This document shows, piece after piece, positions 25,970-36,826 of a DNA stretch of 64,000 nt (position 1 is the first letter of the stretch; each line of letters opens with the position of its first letter). The notes beneath the pieces were generated by a model. The model was not told the origin of the DNA. It saw only the letters and a list, made by a program, of their open reading frames with translations, and did no database searches. Source of the stretch: Sporosarcina sp. Marseille-Q4063 (GTDB lineage: Bacteria; Bacillota; Bacilli; Bacillales_A; Planococcaceae); NCBI RefSeq assembly GCF_018309085.1, contig NZ_CP070502.1, positions 124,001-188,000 of the forward strand, given 5' to 3'. A program made the position numbers and the translations under genes.

Positions 25970-27112
25970 ATGACGACTATATATCTTGATCATGCCGCGA
26001 CGACGCCGGTTCATCCAGCTGTTGCTACAAAGTATGCCGAATTACTAGGCTCATTATTTGGAAATCCCTCGAGCATTCATAGTTACGGTAGAGAAGCACG
26101 TAAATGGTTGGACGACGCACGGAGAACAATGGCCGGGTCAATTAACGCTAAACCCTCTGAAATTATTTTCACCTCTGGCGGGACCGAAGCAGATAACATC
26201 GCTATCTTCGGTACGGTAAATGCGATGAAAAATAAAGGGAACCATATTATCACAACAACTATTGAACATCACGCTGTTTTAAATACTTGTAAACAACTTG
26301 AATTAGATGGGTATGATGTTACATTTTTAGAGGTAGACAAAAATGGGAGAATCGATGTTGAGCAAGTTAGAAATGCACTCACTGAAGAAACGATTTTGGT
26401 GACAATCATGTTAGGCAATAACGAAGTCGGGACAGTGCAACCGATTCGCGAAATTGGTGAACTTCTAAAAGAACACCAAGCCATCTTTCACACAGATGCT
26501 GTTCAAGCTTATGGGATATTGCCAATTGACGTGGATGAACTTCAGGTTGATTTACTATCTGTTTCCTCCCATAAATTAAACGGTCCAAAAGGGGTTGGCT
26601 TCCTTTATGAACGAACTGGGATGACTACGAAACCACATTTGTACGGTGGAGAACAAGAACGAAAACGACGCGCGGGTACTGAAAATGTTCCGGCGATTGT
26701 CGCATTTTCAGATGCAGTGAATATTGCATATGAGTCAATTGAAGAAAACACAAAGAAATATCATGCATTTGAAAGAATTCTAAAGACAACATTTCAAGAG
26801 CAAGACATAAACTTTTCTGTTAATGCTATGGACACGGAAAGATTACCACATATCGTAAATATCAGTTTTCCTGGAACAGATATTGAATCACTACTTGTTA
26901 ATCTTGATATGGCGGGGGTTTGTGTTTCAAGCGGTTCGGCGTGCACAGCAGGCTCACTGGATCCATCACACGTCTTAACGGCGATGTTCGGGGACGGTGC
27001 GCCGGAGCTTCGAAACTCTGTCAGATTTAGTTTTGGACTCGGACTGGATGATGACCATATAAAAACAGCTGCATTGAAAACGGCTGAAATCGTAAAGAGA
27101 TTAGTAAAATGA
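25970..27112 (+). CDS. iscS: Cysteine desulfurase (IscS/YrvO type)
   Basis: PLP enzyme that takes sulfur from cysteine and holds it as a persulfide. At 380 aa it has the N-terminal IYLDHAATTPVHP, the PLP lysine in SVSSHKLNGPKGVG (about residue 200) and the active-site cysteine in SSGSACTAGS. The next gene, mnmA, is the natural acceptor for tRNA 2-thiouridine synthesis, so this is probably the dedicated desulfurase (YrvO in B. subtilis) rather than the SufS of iron-sulfur assembly. The SD site AAGGAGA precedes the ATG. In an operon with cymR and mnmA. Confidence 0.92.
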   Translation: MTTIYLDHAATTPVHPAVATKYAELLGSLFGNPSSIHSYGREARKWLDDARRTMAGSINAKPSEIIFTSGGTEADNIAIFGTVNAMKNKGNHIITTTIEHHAVLNTCKQLELDGYDVTFLEVDKNGRIDVEQVRNALTEETILVTIMLGNNEVGTVQPIREIGELLKEHQAIFHTDAVQAYGILPIDVDELQVDLLSVSSHKLNGPKGVGFLYERTGMTTKPHLYGGEQERKRRAGTENVPAIVAFSDAVNIAYESIEENTKKYHAFERILKTTFQEQDINFSVNAMDTERLPHIVNISFPGTDIESLLVNLDMAGVCVSSGSACTAGSLDPSHVLTAMFGDGAPELRNSVRFSFGLGLDDDHIKTAALKTAEIVKRLVK

Positions 27113-27119
27113 AAAATAA

Positions 27120-28256
<1,137 letters not shown>

Positions 28257-28269
28257 GGTGGAATCGACT

Positions 28270-28929
28270 ATGAATTATAATGAAACCGGAATTGCCGCGC
28301 TCCAAGAAGGCAAGTATGAAAAAGCGGTAGAGTCTTTTGTAAAAGCAATAGAAGAAGAACCGAAAAACGCTGTCGGCTATATTAATATGGGAAATGTGTT
28401 CGCGTCACTTGGTGATCCTGAAAAGGCGGAACCATTTTTTCAACAAGCAATTACGCTTGATGAAAATGCCGGAACTGCCTATTACGGGCTAGCAAATCTT
28501 TATTTCAACAAAGAACGATACGAAGAATCATCTAAATTGTATGAGCAGGCAATACAAAAGGGCGTTAATGAAGCAGACGCGTATTATATGCTTGGAAAAA
28601 GTTTGGAGCGCTCAGATCAATCTAAACTTGCATTGCCTTATTTACAACGGGCAACTGAATTAGCACCTAATGATCTAGAAGCGAGATTATCTTACGGAAT
28701 ACTTCTAGCTAATATGGAGTTATTTACGCAAGCCGCCGATGAGTTCGGCTTTGTCATTGAACATGATGAAGAAAATGCGGATGCTCACTACAATTTAGGT
28801 TTTTTATACGCAGTGTCAACCGATCGGAAGGAAGATGCATTAAATCATCTCAAAAAAGCATTCACGATTAACCCCGATTACGAACAAGCGCGATATATTT
28901 ACGATATGATTCAACTTGACGAACGGTAA
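28270..28929 (+). CDS. yrrB: TPR-repeat protein (YrrB)
   Basis: Scaffold protein of 219 aa made almost entirely of tetratricopeptide repeats; about six 34-residue units can be counted (AALQEGKYEKAVESFVKAIE, YINMGNVFASLGDPEKAEPF, YYGLANLYFNKERYEESSKL and so on). There is no signal peptide, so it is cytosolic. B. subtilis YrrB lies in the same place between mnmA and recD2; a role as a protein-interaction platform is inferred from the fold. The SD site AAGGTGG precedes the ATG at 28270; an upstream in-frame start overlaps mnmA and lacks an SD site. RecD2 follows 15 nt later. Confidence 0.87.
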   Translation: MNYNETGIAALQEGKYEKAVESFVKAIEEEPKNAVGYINMGNVFASLGDPEKAEPFFQQAITLDENAGTAYYGLANLYFNKERYEESSKLYEQAIQKGVNEADAYYMLGKSLERSDQSKLALPYLQRATELAPNDLEARLSYGILLANMELFTQAADEFGFVIEHDEENADAHYNLGFLYAVSTDRKEDALNHLKKAFTINPDYEQARYIYDMIQLDER

Positions 28930-28944
28930 GGAGGCGAAAAGGCG

Positions 28945-31401
28945 ATGGAAGGATTAACCGAAGAGCTCTTTATACTCGGGAGACCGCTTGTGACGATATT
29001 CCATAATCCGGATAATCTATTTACAATTGCAAAACTAAAAATAAGTAAAACAAATTGTGATTATGAAGAAAAGGAAATTATCGTTAAAGGGAACTTTCCA
29101 CAACTTTCCGCCGATGACGATTATAAATTTACAGGCAGACTTGTGAATCACCCGACATACGGCGCTCAATTTGATGTGCATACTTTTGCCAAAGAAATGC
29201 CGGGTACAGAAACCGGACTAATTCATTATTTGTCAGGTGATTTATTTCCGGGTATAGGAATGAAAACTGCAGAATCAATTGTCGATACTCTTGGAAAAGA
29301 TGCCATTAAAAAGATTCTGGACGATTCAACGGTTCTCGATACGATCCCCAGACTTTCCGACGAACGAAAAGAAACGTTAATCTCCGTACTTGAACAAAAT
29401 ATGGGGCTTGAACGAACGATTATACAGTTAAATGAATGGGGATTCGGTCCGAAAATCGCGATGCGTATTTATCAAACATACCGGGAAGATGCTATAGAAC
29501 TGCTCAGGGAAAATCCATACCGTTTAACTGAAGAAATCGAAGGCGTGGGCTTTCAACGGGCAGACGAACTAGGACGGAATTTGGGCATCACCGGCGATCA
29601 CACATTTAGAATAAAAGCAGCAATCTTGCATTCGATGAACGAAGCAGTTCAATCTGAAGGGCATGTTTATATAGAAGGAAAGATTCTGTTGCCACAGGTC
29701 AAACATTTGCTTGAAACGAGCCAGCGCGTTGAAATACCTTTCAGCAGTATTTCACAATCAATTATTGAATTAATAGAAGAAGGTAAATTAATAGCTGAGA
29801 ACCAAAGATTGTATGTTCCCTCACTGTATTATTCGGAAATCGGGTTTGCTTCAAAGCTTCGTTTGCTGTTGGAAAATGAATTGGATAATCAATTTCCCGT
29901 ATCTGAAATCCGAAGTGCAATTGGGGAAGTGGAAGAGCGCCTAGGTGTCAATTATGCAGAAACGCAAGTCTCCGCAATCGAAACGGCGCTACATTCACCG
30001 ACGATGATTTTAACAGGGGGACCCGGGACTGGTAAAACGACGGTTATTCGAGGTTTTGTCGAGGTGTATGCGGAACTTCACGGTTTGTCGCTTGACCCTA
30101 AAGAATATGCTAAGAAAAAAGAACCTTTCCCAATAATATTAGCGGCACCTACGGGCAGGGCGGCAAAAAGGATGTCCGAATCGACTGGACTTCCCGCAAT
30201 GACAATTCACCGTCTACTCGGGTTCACAGGCCAAGAAAAAGAAGAAGAAACAGAACGTGAAATTGAAGGCAGTCTTGTTATTATCGATGAAATGTCAATG
30301 GTCGATACATGGCTCGCTCATCAGTTGATGAAAGCACTGTCCAATGACGTTCAAATTTTATTTGTCGGGGACCAAGATCAGTTGCCATCGGTCGGACCTG
30401 GGCAAGTATTAAAAGATATGCTTGACTCGAGTGAAATTCCCGTTATAGAACTAACCGAAATTTATCGTCAAAGTGCCGGTTCCACGATAATTGAAATGGC
30501 CCATATGATTAAACGTTCTGAGTGGAATGACAACATAATTGGTAAAACTTCTGACCGTTCATTTATTAAGGCTAGCGGGAATCGGATACTCGAAGCGGTC
30601 GAGAAAATTGTGAGTAACGCGATTTCAAAGGGTCATGAAATTAGAGATATCCAAATACTTGCGCCTATGTACAGGGGGCCGGCGGGAATCGACGGCATTA
30701 ATAAGATGATCCAGCAAATGGTCAATCCACCAGGTCCTAAACGCAAAGAAGTAACGTTTGGCGATGTTGTTTACCGAATTGGAGACAAAGTCCTTCAACT
30801 CGTCAATCAGCCCGAAAGCAACGTGTTTAATGGCGATATGGGCGAAGTCATAGCAATTATTAAAGCGAATGAAACCATTGATAAAAAAGAATTGCTCGTT
30901 GTTTCGTATGACGGCATTGAAGTCACCTATGAGCGAAGCGATTTAAATCAAATCACTTTATCGTATTGCTGCTCAATCCATAAATCGCAAGGAAGCGAGT
31001 TTCCGATAGTTATTATGCCGGTCGTAAGAAGTCATAGAAAAATGTTGAAACGAAATCTTCTTTATACTGGAATCACTCGCGCGCAGAAGTTTCTAATATT
31101 ATGCGGGGAACCCGAAGAATTTAAAGAGGGAATCGCGCGAACAGATGAATTATCAAGGCAAACTACATTAAAAGAACGTTTAGGCGCAGAAGATGAATTG
31201 CATGAAGGAATCGAAACAGCAGTACAAACTAATTCTGAAAGTCAAAATGATCAAAGTCAATCATCTGTTGAAAATACAGTAGATAACGCAGAAAATAAAG
31301 AACCTGGCATTTATAAACTAACGATGGATACATTTGTTACAATCGACCCAATGATTGGGATGAACGGAATTTCTCCTTATAATTTGGAAGGTGTTGATTG
31401 A
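28945..31401 (+). CDS. recD2: ATP-dependent 5'-3' DNA helicase RecD2 (YrrC)
   Basis: Superfamily 1B helicase not tied to RecBC; in Bacillus it supports fork progression and repair. The 818 residues comprise the N-terminal RecD2 extension with helix-hairpin-helix repeats (about 60-230, GIGMKTAESIVDTLG, GVGFQRADELGRNLG), Walker A GGPGTGKTT (about 358-366), Walker B VIIDEMSMVD, GDQDQLPSVGPG (motif III), and the C-terminal SH3-like and motif VI region ITLSYCCSIHKSQGSEFP with YTGITRAQK. The acidic/polar tail (NSESQNDQSQSSVENTVDNAE) looks disordered. The -35 of the alaS leader promoter overlaps its stop codon. Confidence 0.94.
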   Translation: MEGLTEELFILGRPLVTIFHNPDNLFTIAKLKISKTNCDYEEKEIIVKGNFPQLSADDDYKFTGRLVNHPTYGAQFDVHTFAKEMPGTETGLIHYLSGDLFPGIGMKTAESIVDTLGKDAIKKILDDSTVLDTIPRLSDERKETLISVLEQNMGLERTIIQLNEWGFGPKIAMRIYQTYREDAIELLRENPYRLTEEIEGVGFQRADELGRNLGITGDHTFRIKAAILHSMNEAVQSEGHVYIEGKILLPQVKHLLETSQRVEIPFSSISQSIIELIEEGKLIAENQRLYVPSLYYSEIGFASKLRLLLENELDNQFPVSEIRSAIGEVEERLGVNYAETQVSAIETALHSPTMILTGGPGTGKTTVIRGFVEVYAELHGLSLDPKEYAKKKEPFPIILAAPTGRAAKRMSESTGLPAMTIHRLLGFTGQEKEEETEREIEGSLVIIDEMSMVDTWLAHQLMKALSNDVQILFVGDQDQLPSVGPGQVLKDMLDSSEIPVIELTEIYRQSAGSTIIEMAHMIKRSEWNDNIIGKTSDRSFIKASGNRILEAVEKIVSNAISKGHEIRDIQILAPMYRGPAGIDGINKMIQQMVNPPGPKRKEVTFGDVVYRIGDKVLQLVNQPESNVFNGDMGEVIAIIKANETIDKKELLVVSYDGIEVTYERSDLNQITLSYCCSIHKSQGSEFPIVIMPVVRSHRKMLKRNLLYTGITRAQKFLILCGEPEEFKEGIARTDELSRQTTLKERLGAEDELHEGIETAVQTNSESQNDQSQSSVENTVDNAENKEPGIYKLTMDTFVTIDPMIGMNGISPYNLEGVD

Positions 31402-31426
31402 CACCGATGTCGAAGTTTTCTATACT
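31398..31426 (+). promoter_or_regulatory. Sigma-A promoter of the T-box/alaS unit
   Basis: TTGACA (31398-31403), 17-nt spacer, TATACT (31421-31426). The -35 overlaps the recD2 stop. The predicted RNA start is near 31433. Confidence 0.88.
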
Positions 31427-31432
31427 GAACTC

Positions 31433-31665
31433 ATTATAGTGAATACGATGACGGAGAAAGTATGCATTTTCGCTTGACCAGAAAGGAGCCCCTCGGCTGA
31501 AAGGGTTCCCAAGTCGATGTGCAGAAAGCTACTCCTGAGTGCAGCTTATCCCTGCCGTCAGCCGCGTTAAGGCAACCAGAGATGCCGCGTACATATGTAT
31601 ACGGTAATTAGGGTGGTACCGCGAGACTAACATCTTCGTCCCTTGTTTAGGGGCGGAGTTTTTTT
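31433..31665 (+). promoter_or_regulatory. T-box riboswitch controlling alaS
   Basis: tRNA-sensing leader that lets RNA polymerase continue when tRNA-Ala is uncharged. The conserved T-box AGGGTGGTACCGCG is at 31610-31623. Stem I features are visible upstream, with the distal part at AGAAAGGAGCCCCTCGGCTG. A GCT triplet at 31528-31530, just before ACTCC, is the likely alanine specifier. The intrinsic terminator is CTTCGTCCC (31634-31642) with GGGGCGGAG (31650-31658) and TTTTTTT. Stem boundaries were judged by eye. Confidence 0.92.
31634..31665 (+). terminator. Conditional terminator of the alaS T-box
   Basis: 9-bp stem (one G-U pair) at 31634-31642/31650-31658 followed by a T-run; its 5' side competes with the antiterminator formed by the T-box. 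Confidence 0.9.
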
Positions 31666-31668
31666 GTG

Positions 31669-31812
31669 TCTAGCTCCAGGCGCCAGCCCCTCGGGGTCAT
31701 AAGCCAATCAAGCTATAAAGGAAGAATTGTACTGCATTCTTCCCCGGCAAAGATCGCCACGCCGCTTGTTTGGCTTATGCCTGTCGGGGCTAGACGGGCG
31801 CCTTGCGCTTTT
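31669..31812 (+). repeat. Family-1 dispersed repeat between T-box and alaS
   Basis: 144-bp palindromic element running from TCTAGCTCCAGGCGCC to GGGCGCCTTGCGCTTTT. The inner arms are AGCCCCTCGGGGTCATAAGC and GGCTTATGCC, TGTCGGGGCT, and the 24-nt hairpin module sits at 31720-31743. It has no ORF and lies entirely within the transcribed alaS leader. This copy keeps the CGGGG/AGCCAA variant, unlike the two copies around sigK. Confidence 0.85.
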
Positions 31813-31845
31813 ATTCTGTCTTGGTAAAGAAAAAGGAGGATTTAT

Positions 31846-34473
31846 ATGAGAAAATTATCTTCATCAGAAATTCGAAGTATGTTTTTGGAGTTTTTTAAGG
31901 AAAAAGGCCATAGCGTTGAGCCATCAGCGCCGCTTGTTCCTATTGATGATGCATCCCTTTTATGGATTAATAGCGGTGTTGCAACATTAAAAAAGTATTT
32001 TGACGGACGTGTCATTCCCGATAACCCGCGAATTGTAAATGCTCAAAAGTCGATTCGAACGAATGACATTGAAAATGTGGGAATCACAGCGCGCCACCAC
32101 ACGTTTTTTGAAATGCTGGGCAATTTTTCAATAGGCGATTATTTTAAGGAAGAAGCAATTATTTTAGCGTGGGAATTTCTAACGGATAAAAAATGGATTG
32201 GTTTTGATCCAGAACTTTTATCTATAACCGTACATCCAGAAGATGAAGAGGCGTATGGTATTTGGAAAGACAAAATTGGAATGCCAGAAGAGCGCATCAT
32301 TCGACTTGAAGGAAACTTCTGGGATATCGGGGAAGGACCAAGCGGACCAAATTCAGAAATATTCTATGACCGCGGTGCGAGCTATGGAGATGATTTCACT
32401 GATCCAGAACTGTATCCGGGAGGAGAAAATGAGCGCTACCTTGAAATTTGGAATCTTGTCTTTTCAGAATTTAATCATAATCCTGATGATACGTATACAC
32501 CACTGCCGAACAAAAATATTGATACAGGATTAGGTCTTGAAAGAATGGCTTCAATTATCCAAGGCGTTCCAACTAATTACGATACGGATTTGTTTATGCC
32601 TATCATCAAAGCAGTTGAAGAATTCTCCGGTGAAAAGTATGGTATTGATGCAGAAAAAGATGTGGCATTTAAAGTAATTGCGGATCATATTCGAACTGTA
32701 TCATTTTCAATTGGCGATGGCGCATTACCATCAAACGAAGGGCGCGGCTATGTACTACGAAGACTACTCCGCAGAGCAATTCGTTTTGCCATGAAGCTCG
32801 GTATAAATGCTCCGTTTATGTATGATTTAGTTCCTGTTACGGGTGAAATCATGAAAGATTATTACCCGGAAGTGAACGAAAAGAAAGAATTTATTATGAA
32901 AGTTATTAAAAATGAAGAAGTACGTTTTCATGAAACTTTGTCAGATGGAATGGCGATTCTTTCCACAGTTATTGAAAAAGCAAAGTCTAATACATTTATA
33001 GTGAGCGGAAAAGATGCATTTCAATTATATGATACCTATGGTTTTCCGATTGAACTAACGGAAGAATTTGCAGAAGAAGCAGGCGTTAAAGTAGATCGAA
33101 AAGGTTTTTCCGAGGAAATGCAAAGTCAACGAGATCGTGCGCGTGCAGCAAGACAAGAAACAGATTCAATGCATGTGCAATCTGAAGTTCTCGGGAAAAT
33201 AAATGTTTCTAGCGAGTTTATCGGGTATAGTAAATTAACTGCCGATGCGAAGGTAACAGCGCTTCTGCAAAATGGAAATCACGCAGACCATGTTGCGGAG
33301 GGGGATGAGATACAGTTTATCTTAGACCATACCCCGTTTTATGCTGAGAGCGGAGGGCAAGTGGCCGATAAAGGAACAATTTCAAATGAATCTTTCGTCG
33401 CCGATGTAACCGAAGTTCATAAAGCACCGAATGGACAAAACTTGCACACGGCAATTATTCGTTCAGGGGAACTTTCAGTTGGAACAAACGTTGTTGCAAA
33501 GGTTGACATGGAAGCTAGAAAGTTGATCATAAGAAATCACACTGCCACGCATCTTTTGCACAAAGCATTAAAAGAAGTTCTTGGCGAACATGTTGCACAA
33601 GCGGGTTCTTATGTCGGTCCAGATCGATTGAGATTTGATTTTTCTCATTTTGGTCAAGTAACAAAAGAGGAACTTGAGGAAATAGAGCGAATTGTAAATG
33701 ATAAGGTTTGGGAAGACCTTCTTGTCAACATTGAACAAAAATCGATTGACGAAGCGAAAAAACAGGGTGCAATGGCATTGTTTGGGGAAAAGTATGGCGA
33801 TATCGTTCGTGTCGTTTCAATCGACGATTATTCACTCGAACTATGCGGAGGCTGTCATGTTGATTCAACAGGATCTATTGGTTTGTTCAAGCTAGTATCA
33901 GAAAGCGGAATAGGAGCTGGAACTCGACGAATTGAAGCTTTAACAGGACCCAACGCTTATCATGCATTTAAAGAAGAGGAAGCAGTACTTGAACATGCGG
34001 CAGAACTAGTCAAGTCGAATCCAAAAGATCTTGTGAAAAAAATCGAATCTTTACTCGGAGAATTAAAAGGTCTACAAGCCGAAAATGAATCCTTATCTTC
34101 AAAACTTGCGAACAGCCAACTTTCCGATGTCTTTGAAACTGCCGAGCAAATCGGCGATGTCACAGTTGTTGCATCTCGTGTTGAAGTGAAGGATAATAAC
34201 GCATTAAGACAGATGATGGACGAAATGAAACAAAAACTTTCAAACGGCGTCATTGTTTTGGGAACTGCAGTCAATGGAAAGGTTATGCTAGTTGCAGGGG
34301 TTACCAATGACTTAAAAGGCAGTTATCACGCTGGTAAGCTCGTTAATCATGTAGCGATGCAATGCGACGGCAAAGGCGGGGGTAGACCAGATTTGGCGAT
34401 GGCAGGCGCAAAAGACGATTCAAAACTTGATGATGCCTTAAAATCGGTGTATGATTATGTGAAATCTGTTTAA
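31846..34473 (+). CDS. alaS: Alanyl-tRNA synthetase
   Basis: Charges tRNA-Ala and edits Ser/Gly mischarging. The 875-aa length is full. The N-terminal class II catalytic core has the motif 2 region ([23 protein letters not shown]) and motif 3 ([13 protein letters not shown]). The editing domain has zinc ligands in [11 protein letters not shown] and CGGCHVD, and a C-terminal DHHA1 domain ends [17 protein letters not shown]. An ideal SD site AAGGAGGA precedes the ATG. Expression is under the T-box upstream, but about 180 nt of leader, mostly a dispersed repeat, separate the riboswitch terminator from the start codon. Confidence 0.97.
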   Translation: MRKLSSSEIRSMFLEFFKEKGHSVEPSAPLVPIDDASLLWINSGVATLKKYFDGRVIPDNPRIVNAQKSIRTNDIENVGITARHHTFFEMLGNFSIGDYFKEEAIILAWEFLTDKKWIGFDPELLSITVHPEDEEAYGIWKDKIGMPEERIIRLEGNFWDIGEGPSGPNSEIFYDRGASYGDDFTDPELYPGGENERYLEIWNLVFSEFNHNPDDTYTPLPNKNIDTGLGLERMASIIQGVPTNYDTDLFMPIIKAVEEFSGEKYGIDAEKDVAFKVIADHIRTVSFSIGDGALPSNEGRGYVLRRLLRRAIRFAMKLGINAPFMYDLVPVTGEIMKDYYPEVNEKKEFIMKVIKNEEVRFHETLSDGMAILSTVIEKAKSNTFIVSGKDAFQLYDTYGFPIELTEEFAEEAGVKVDRKGFSEEMQSQRDRARAARQETDSMHVQSEVLGKINVSSEFIGYSKLTADAKVTALLQNGNHADHVAEGDEIQFILDHTPFYAESGGQVADKGTISNESFVADVTEVHKAPNGQNLHTAIIRSGELSVGTNVVAKVDMEARKLIIRNHTATHLLHKALKEVLGEHVAQAGSYVGPDRLRFDFSHFGQVTKEELEEIERIVNDKVWEDLLVNIEQKSIDEAKKQGAMALFGEKYGDIVRVVSIDDYSLELCGGCHVDSTGSIGLFKLVSESGIGAGTRRIEALTGPNAYHAFKEEEAVLEHAAELVKSNPKDLVKKIESLLGELKGLQAENESLSSKLANSQLSDVFETAEQIGDVTVVASRVEVKDNNALRQMMDEMKQKLSNGVIVLGTAVNGKVMLVAGVTNDLKGSYHAGKLVNHVAMQCDGKGGGRPDLAMAGAKDDSKLDDALKSVYDYVKSV

Positions 34474-34491
34474 TTGGTACCACAAATTGGG

Positions 34492-34497
34492 TATAAT
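34492..34497 (+). promoter_or_regulatory. Possible -10 for the yrzL-ruvX-yrzB operon
   Basis: TATAAT at 34492-34497 with only a poor -35 (TTTAAT at 34469-34474, 17-nt spacing) at the alaS stop. Confidence 0.4.
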
Positions 34498-34552
34498 GGA
34501 ACCCTGTATGATTCTGTGTTAATTAGGCAAATTTGAAAGTGGGGTGTCAGTT

Positions 34553-34825
34553 ATGAATTCATACGATAAAACGATGAAATTTAACTTTCCTGAAGAATCA
34601 ATGGAGGAAGAAGTAACACAAGTGATGCTTCATGTACACAAAGCGCTTGACGAAAAGGGTTACAACCCAATTAACCAAATAGTGGGTTACCTTCTTTCGG
34701 GTGACCCGGCTTATATTCCAAGGCATGAAGACGCGCGAAATATGATCCGAAAACTTGAACGTGATGAAATTATCGAGGAACTTGTGAAGTTTTACATCCG
34801 TGAAAACGGGGGTAGCCTCAAGTGA
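34553..34825 (+). CDS. yrzL: IreB/YrzL family regulatory protein (UPF0297)
   Basis: Small cytosolic protein of 90 aa. It matches the UPF0297 family: [79 protein letters not shown] is essentially the complete domain. The Enterococcus member IreB is a substrate of the Ser/Thr kinase IreK and affects cephalosporin tolerance; the same role here is an inference. The threonine at the IreB phosphorylation region near the start (KTMKF) is present. The ATG at 34553 has GTGGGGTG upstream, and an earlier GTG lies within that site. It overlaps ruvX by 4 nt, as in most Firmicutes. Confidence 0.92.
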   Translation: MNSYDKTMKFNFPEESMEEEVTQVMLHVHKALDEKGYNPINQIVGYLLSGDPAYIPRHEDARNMIRKLERDEIIEELVKFYIRENGGSLK

Positions 34826-35244
34826 GAATTATGGGTTTGGATGTGGGAACCAAAACAGTTGGCATCGCGATTAGTGATGCGCTAGGATGGACAGCCCAAG
34901 GAATTGAAACCATCCAAATTGACGAGAATGCGGGCAACTTCGGTATTAAACGAATTCGTAAACTTGTCGCCGAATATCAAGTAAGTAGTTTCGTAGTCGG
35001 TTTTCCGAAAAACATGAACAATACAATCGGTCCAAGAGGCGAGGCGTCCGAAAGATATGCCCAGCTCCTCGAGAAAACATTCGGCTTACCTGTAACGCTT
35101 TGGGATGAGCGGCTAACGACCATGGCCGCGGAGCGCATGCTTATTGATGCAGACGTTAGCCGCAAAAAAAGGAAGTCTGTAATAGACAAGACGGCTGCGA
35201 TTATGATTTTACAGGGTTACTTAGATTTAAATAATAATAAATGA
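34822..35244 (+). CDS. ruvX: YqgF/RuvX family nuclease (YrrK)
   Basis: RNase H-fold protein of 140 aa, annotated as a putative Holliday-junction resolvase; E. coli YqgF also takes part in pre-16S rRNA 5' processing. [19 protein letters not shown] gives the first catalytic Asp, [21 protein letters not shown] the central loop, and [16 protein letters not shown] the later Asp-Glu pair. The GTG start overlaps the yrzL stop (GTGA), with GGGGG about 11 nt upstream. It is one gene of the compact yrzL-ruvX-yrzB operon. Confidence 0.92.
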   Translation: MRIMGLDVGTKTVGIAISDALGWTAQGIETIQIDENAGNFGIKRIRKLVAEYQVSSFVVGFPKNMNNTIGPRGEASERYAQLLEKTFGLPVTLWDERLTTMAAERMLIDADVSRKKRKSVIDKTAAIMILQGYLDLNNNK

Positions 35245-35254
35245 GGTGATTAGA

Positions 35255-35551
35255 ATGGAACATGGACAAGACACAATGACAATCGTTGATGAAAACGGTG
35301 ATGAGCACGTATGTGAAGTCATCCTGACATTTGAATCAAAGGATTTCGGTAAATCTTACGTACTGTATCATATTCTAGGACAGGATGATACTGATGATTC
35401 CGAAGAAATAGAAATTCACGCATCTTCCTTTACTCCGAAAGAAGACGGTGAGGAAGACGGCGAACTACTTCCTATCGAAGACGATGCTGAATGGGAAATG
35501 ATTGAGGAAACATTGAATACATTTTTAGATGAAGAAGAGGAAGACGAGTAA
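35255..35551 (+). CDS. yrzB: DUF1292 family protein (YrzB)
   Basis: Acidic protein of 98 aa. The DUF1292 core is [21 protein letters not shown] ([20 protein letters not shown]), followed by a long acidic stretch ([18 protein letters not shown], then [36 protein letters not shown]). It follows yrzL-ruvX in nearly all Bacillales, and its function is unknown. The ATG at 35255 has GAGGTGAT upstream; the in-frame GTG three codons earlier overlaps the SD site. A terminator lies shortly after the stop. Confidence 0.88.
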   Translation: MEHGQDTMTIVDENGDEHVCEVILTFESKDFGKSYVLYHILGQDDTDDSEEIEIHASSFTPKEDGEEDGELLPIEDDAEWEMIEETLNTFLDEEEEDE

Positions 35552-35571
35552 GTCAATAAACAGGCGACGAG

Positions 35572-35601
35572 CGGGACGGTGCAAAACCGTTCCGTATTTT
35601 T
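35572..35601 (+). terminator. Terminator of the yrzL-ruvX-yrzB operon
   Basis: CGGGACGGT (35572-35580) with ACCGTTCCG (35586-35594, one G-U), 5-nt loop, then TATTTTT. Confidence 0.75.
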
Positions 35602-35649
35602 AAGTTTTAAATGTTTTATATGCATTTGAACGAAAGAGGTGGATACCGC

Positions 35650-36786
35650 ATGGATAAAGATTCGAAGACACAGTTGATGTTCGAACGAATGCGTGAAAAA
35701 AAGAAAGAAGTTAAAGTGGTAAGAAGAATTGTTCTTGCAATCGTATTACTTATACTTATTATTGGATTTTTCGTAGGAAAGTCTGTTTATCAATATGTGA
35801 TGAGCGGATTGCAACCCCTCGATCCTGAATCTGAAGAGGTCATAAATGTTGAAATTCCGATTGGCTCTGGACTGAATTCAATTGCGGCCACACTTGAAAG
35901 TAAAGGAATTATTAAAGACGCAAGATTATTTAAGTATTATGCCAAATTCAACAATGAATCGCAGTTTCAAGCTGGTACATATGACTTAACGAAAGCAATG
36001 ACGCATGACGAATTAATTCAAAGTTTGAAAACAGGGAAAGTATACCGCGAACCGGTATTTACTATGACAGTGCCAGAAGGATTAACTTTAAAGGAAATCG
36101 GACAAGTTGTTGAAAAAAGAACGGGTATTTCCGCTGAAGAGTTTGAATCCTACATTAATGATGAAAACACGATTGATATGTTTATAGCAAAATACCCAGG
36201 CGTTATAACAGAGGAAATTAAGGGCGAGAAAATTAAATTCCCATTTGAAGGGTATTTGTTCCCTGCGACTTATCCATTTTATGAGGAAAAACCCACTGTC
36301 GAATCAGTTGTTGAAGAAATGATTCAAGCGACGGTATCCAATGTATCGCCTTATCTAAATTACTTAGAAGAAGAAGAAAAAACGGTTCATTGGTTATTGA
36401 CATTTTCCTCACTTCTTGAAAAAGAAGCGACTCAAAAATCAGACCGTGCTACGATTGCAAGTGTGTTTTTTAACCGTATGCAACCTAAGAATCCTAACCA
36501 AGAAGTAATGCCGCTTCAAACGGATCCAACTGTTGCTTATGCACATGGTCAACATTTAAGCGTTACATCTTATGCTGATCTTGAAATCGATGATCCGTAC
36601 AATACTTATAAATATAAAGGTTTACCGCCAGGACCAATAGCGAATGCGGGAATGTCTTCGATTGACGCTGTTATTGACCCTGAATATACCGATTATTTAT
36701 ATTTCCTCGCGGATAAAAAGGGCGAAAATCATTTTGCGAAAAGTTATGAGGAACATTTGGCAAATCGAGCGAAATATATAGACTGA
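35650..36786 (+). CDS. mltG: Endolytic murein transglycosylase MltG (YrrL)
   Basis: Membrane-anchored lytic transglycosylase thought to cut nascent glycan strands and set their length. The 378 residues are: basic cytosolic tail, one membrane helix (about residues 27-48, IVLAIVLLILIIGFFVGKSV), a LysM-like region (PIGSGLNSIAATLESKGII), and the YceG catalytic domain with the active-site Glu at about residue 257 in SSLLEKEATQ and the DPTVAYA and YNTYKYKGLPPGPIANAG signatures. The ATG at 35650 follows AGAGGTGGATA; an upstream in-frame start lacks an SD site. trmR follows 40 nt later. Confidence 0.92.
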   Translation: MDKDSKTQLMFERMREKKKEVKVVRRIVLAIVLLILIIGFFVGKSVYQYVMSGLQPLDPESEEVINVEIPIGSGLNSIAATLESKGIIKDARLFKYYAKFNNESQFQAGTYDLTKAMTHDELIQSLKTGKVYREPVFTMTVPEGLTLKEIGQVVEKRTGISAEEFESYINDENTIDMFIAKYPGVITEEIKGEKIKFPFEGYLFPATYPFYEEKPTVESVVEEMIQATVSNVSPYLNYLEEEEKTVHWLLTFSSLLEKEATQKSDRATIASVFFNRMQPKNPNQEVMPLQTDPTVAYAHGQHLSVTSYADLEIDDPYNTYKYKGLPPGPIANAGMSSIDAVIDPEYTDYLYFLADKKGENHFAKSYEEHLANRAKYID

Positions 36787-36826
36787 AGTTAAGGATTTTA
36801 CGTTAAAAAGGAATACCGAACAGGAG

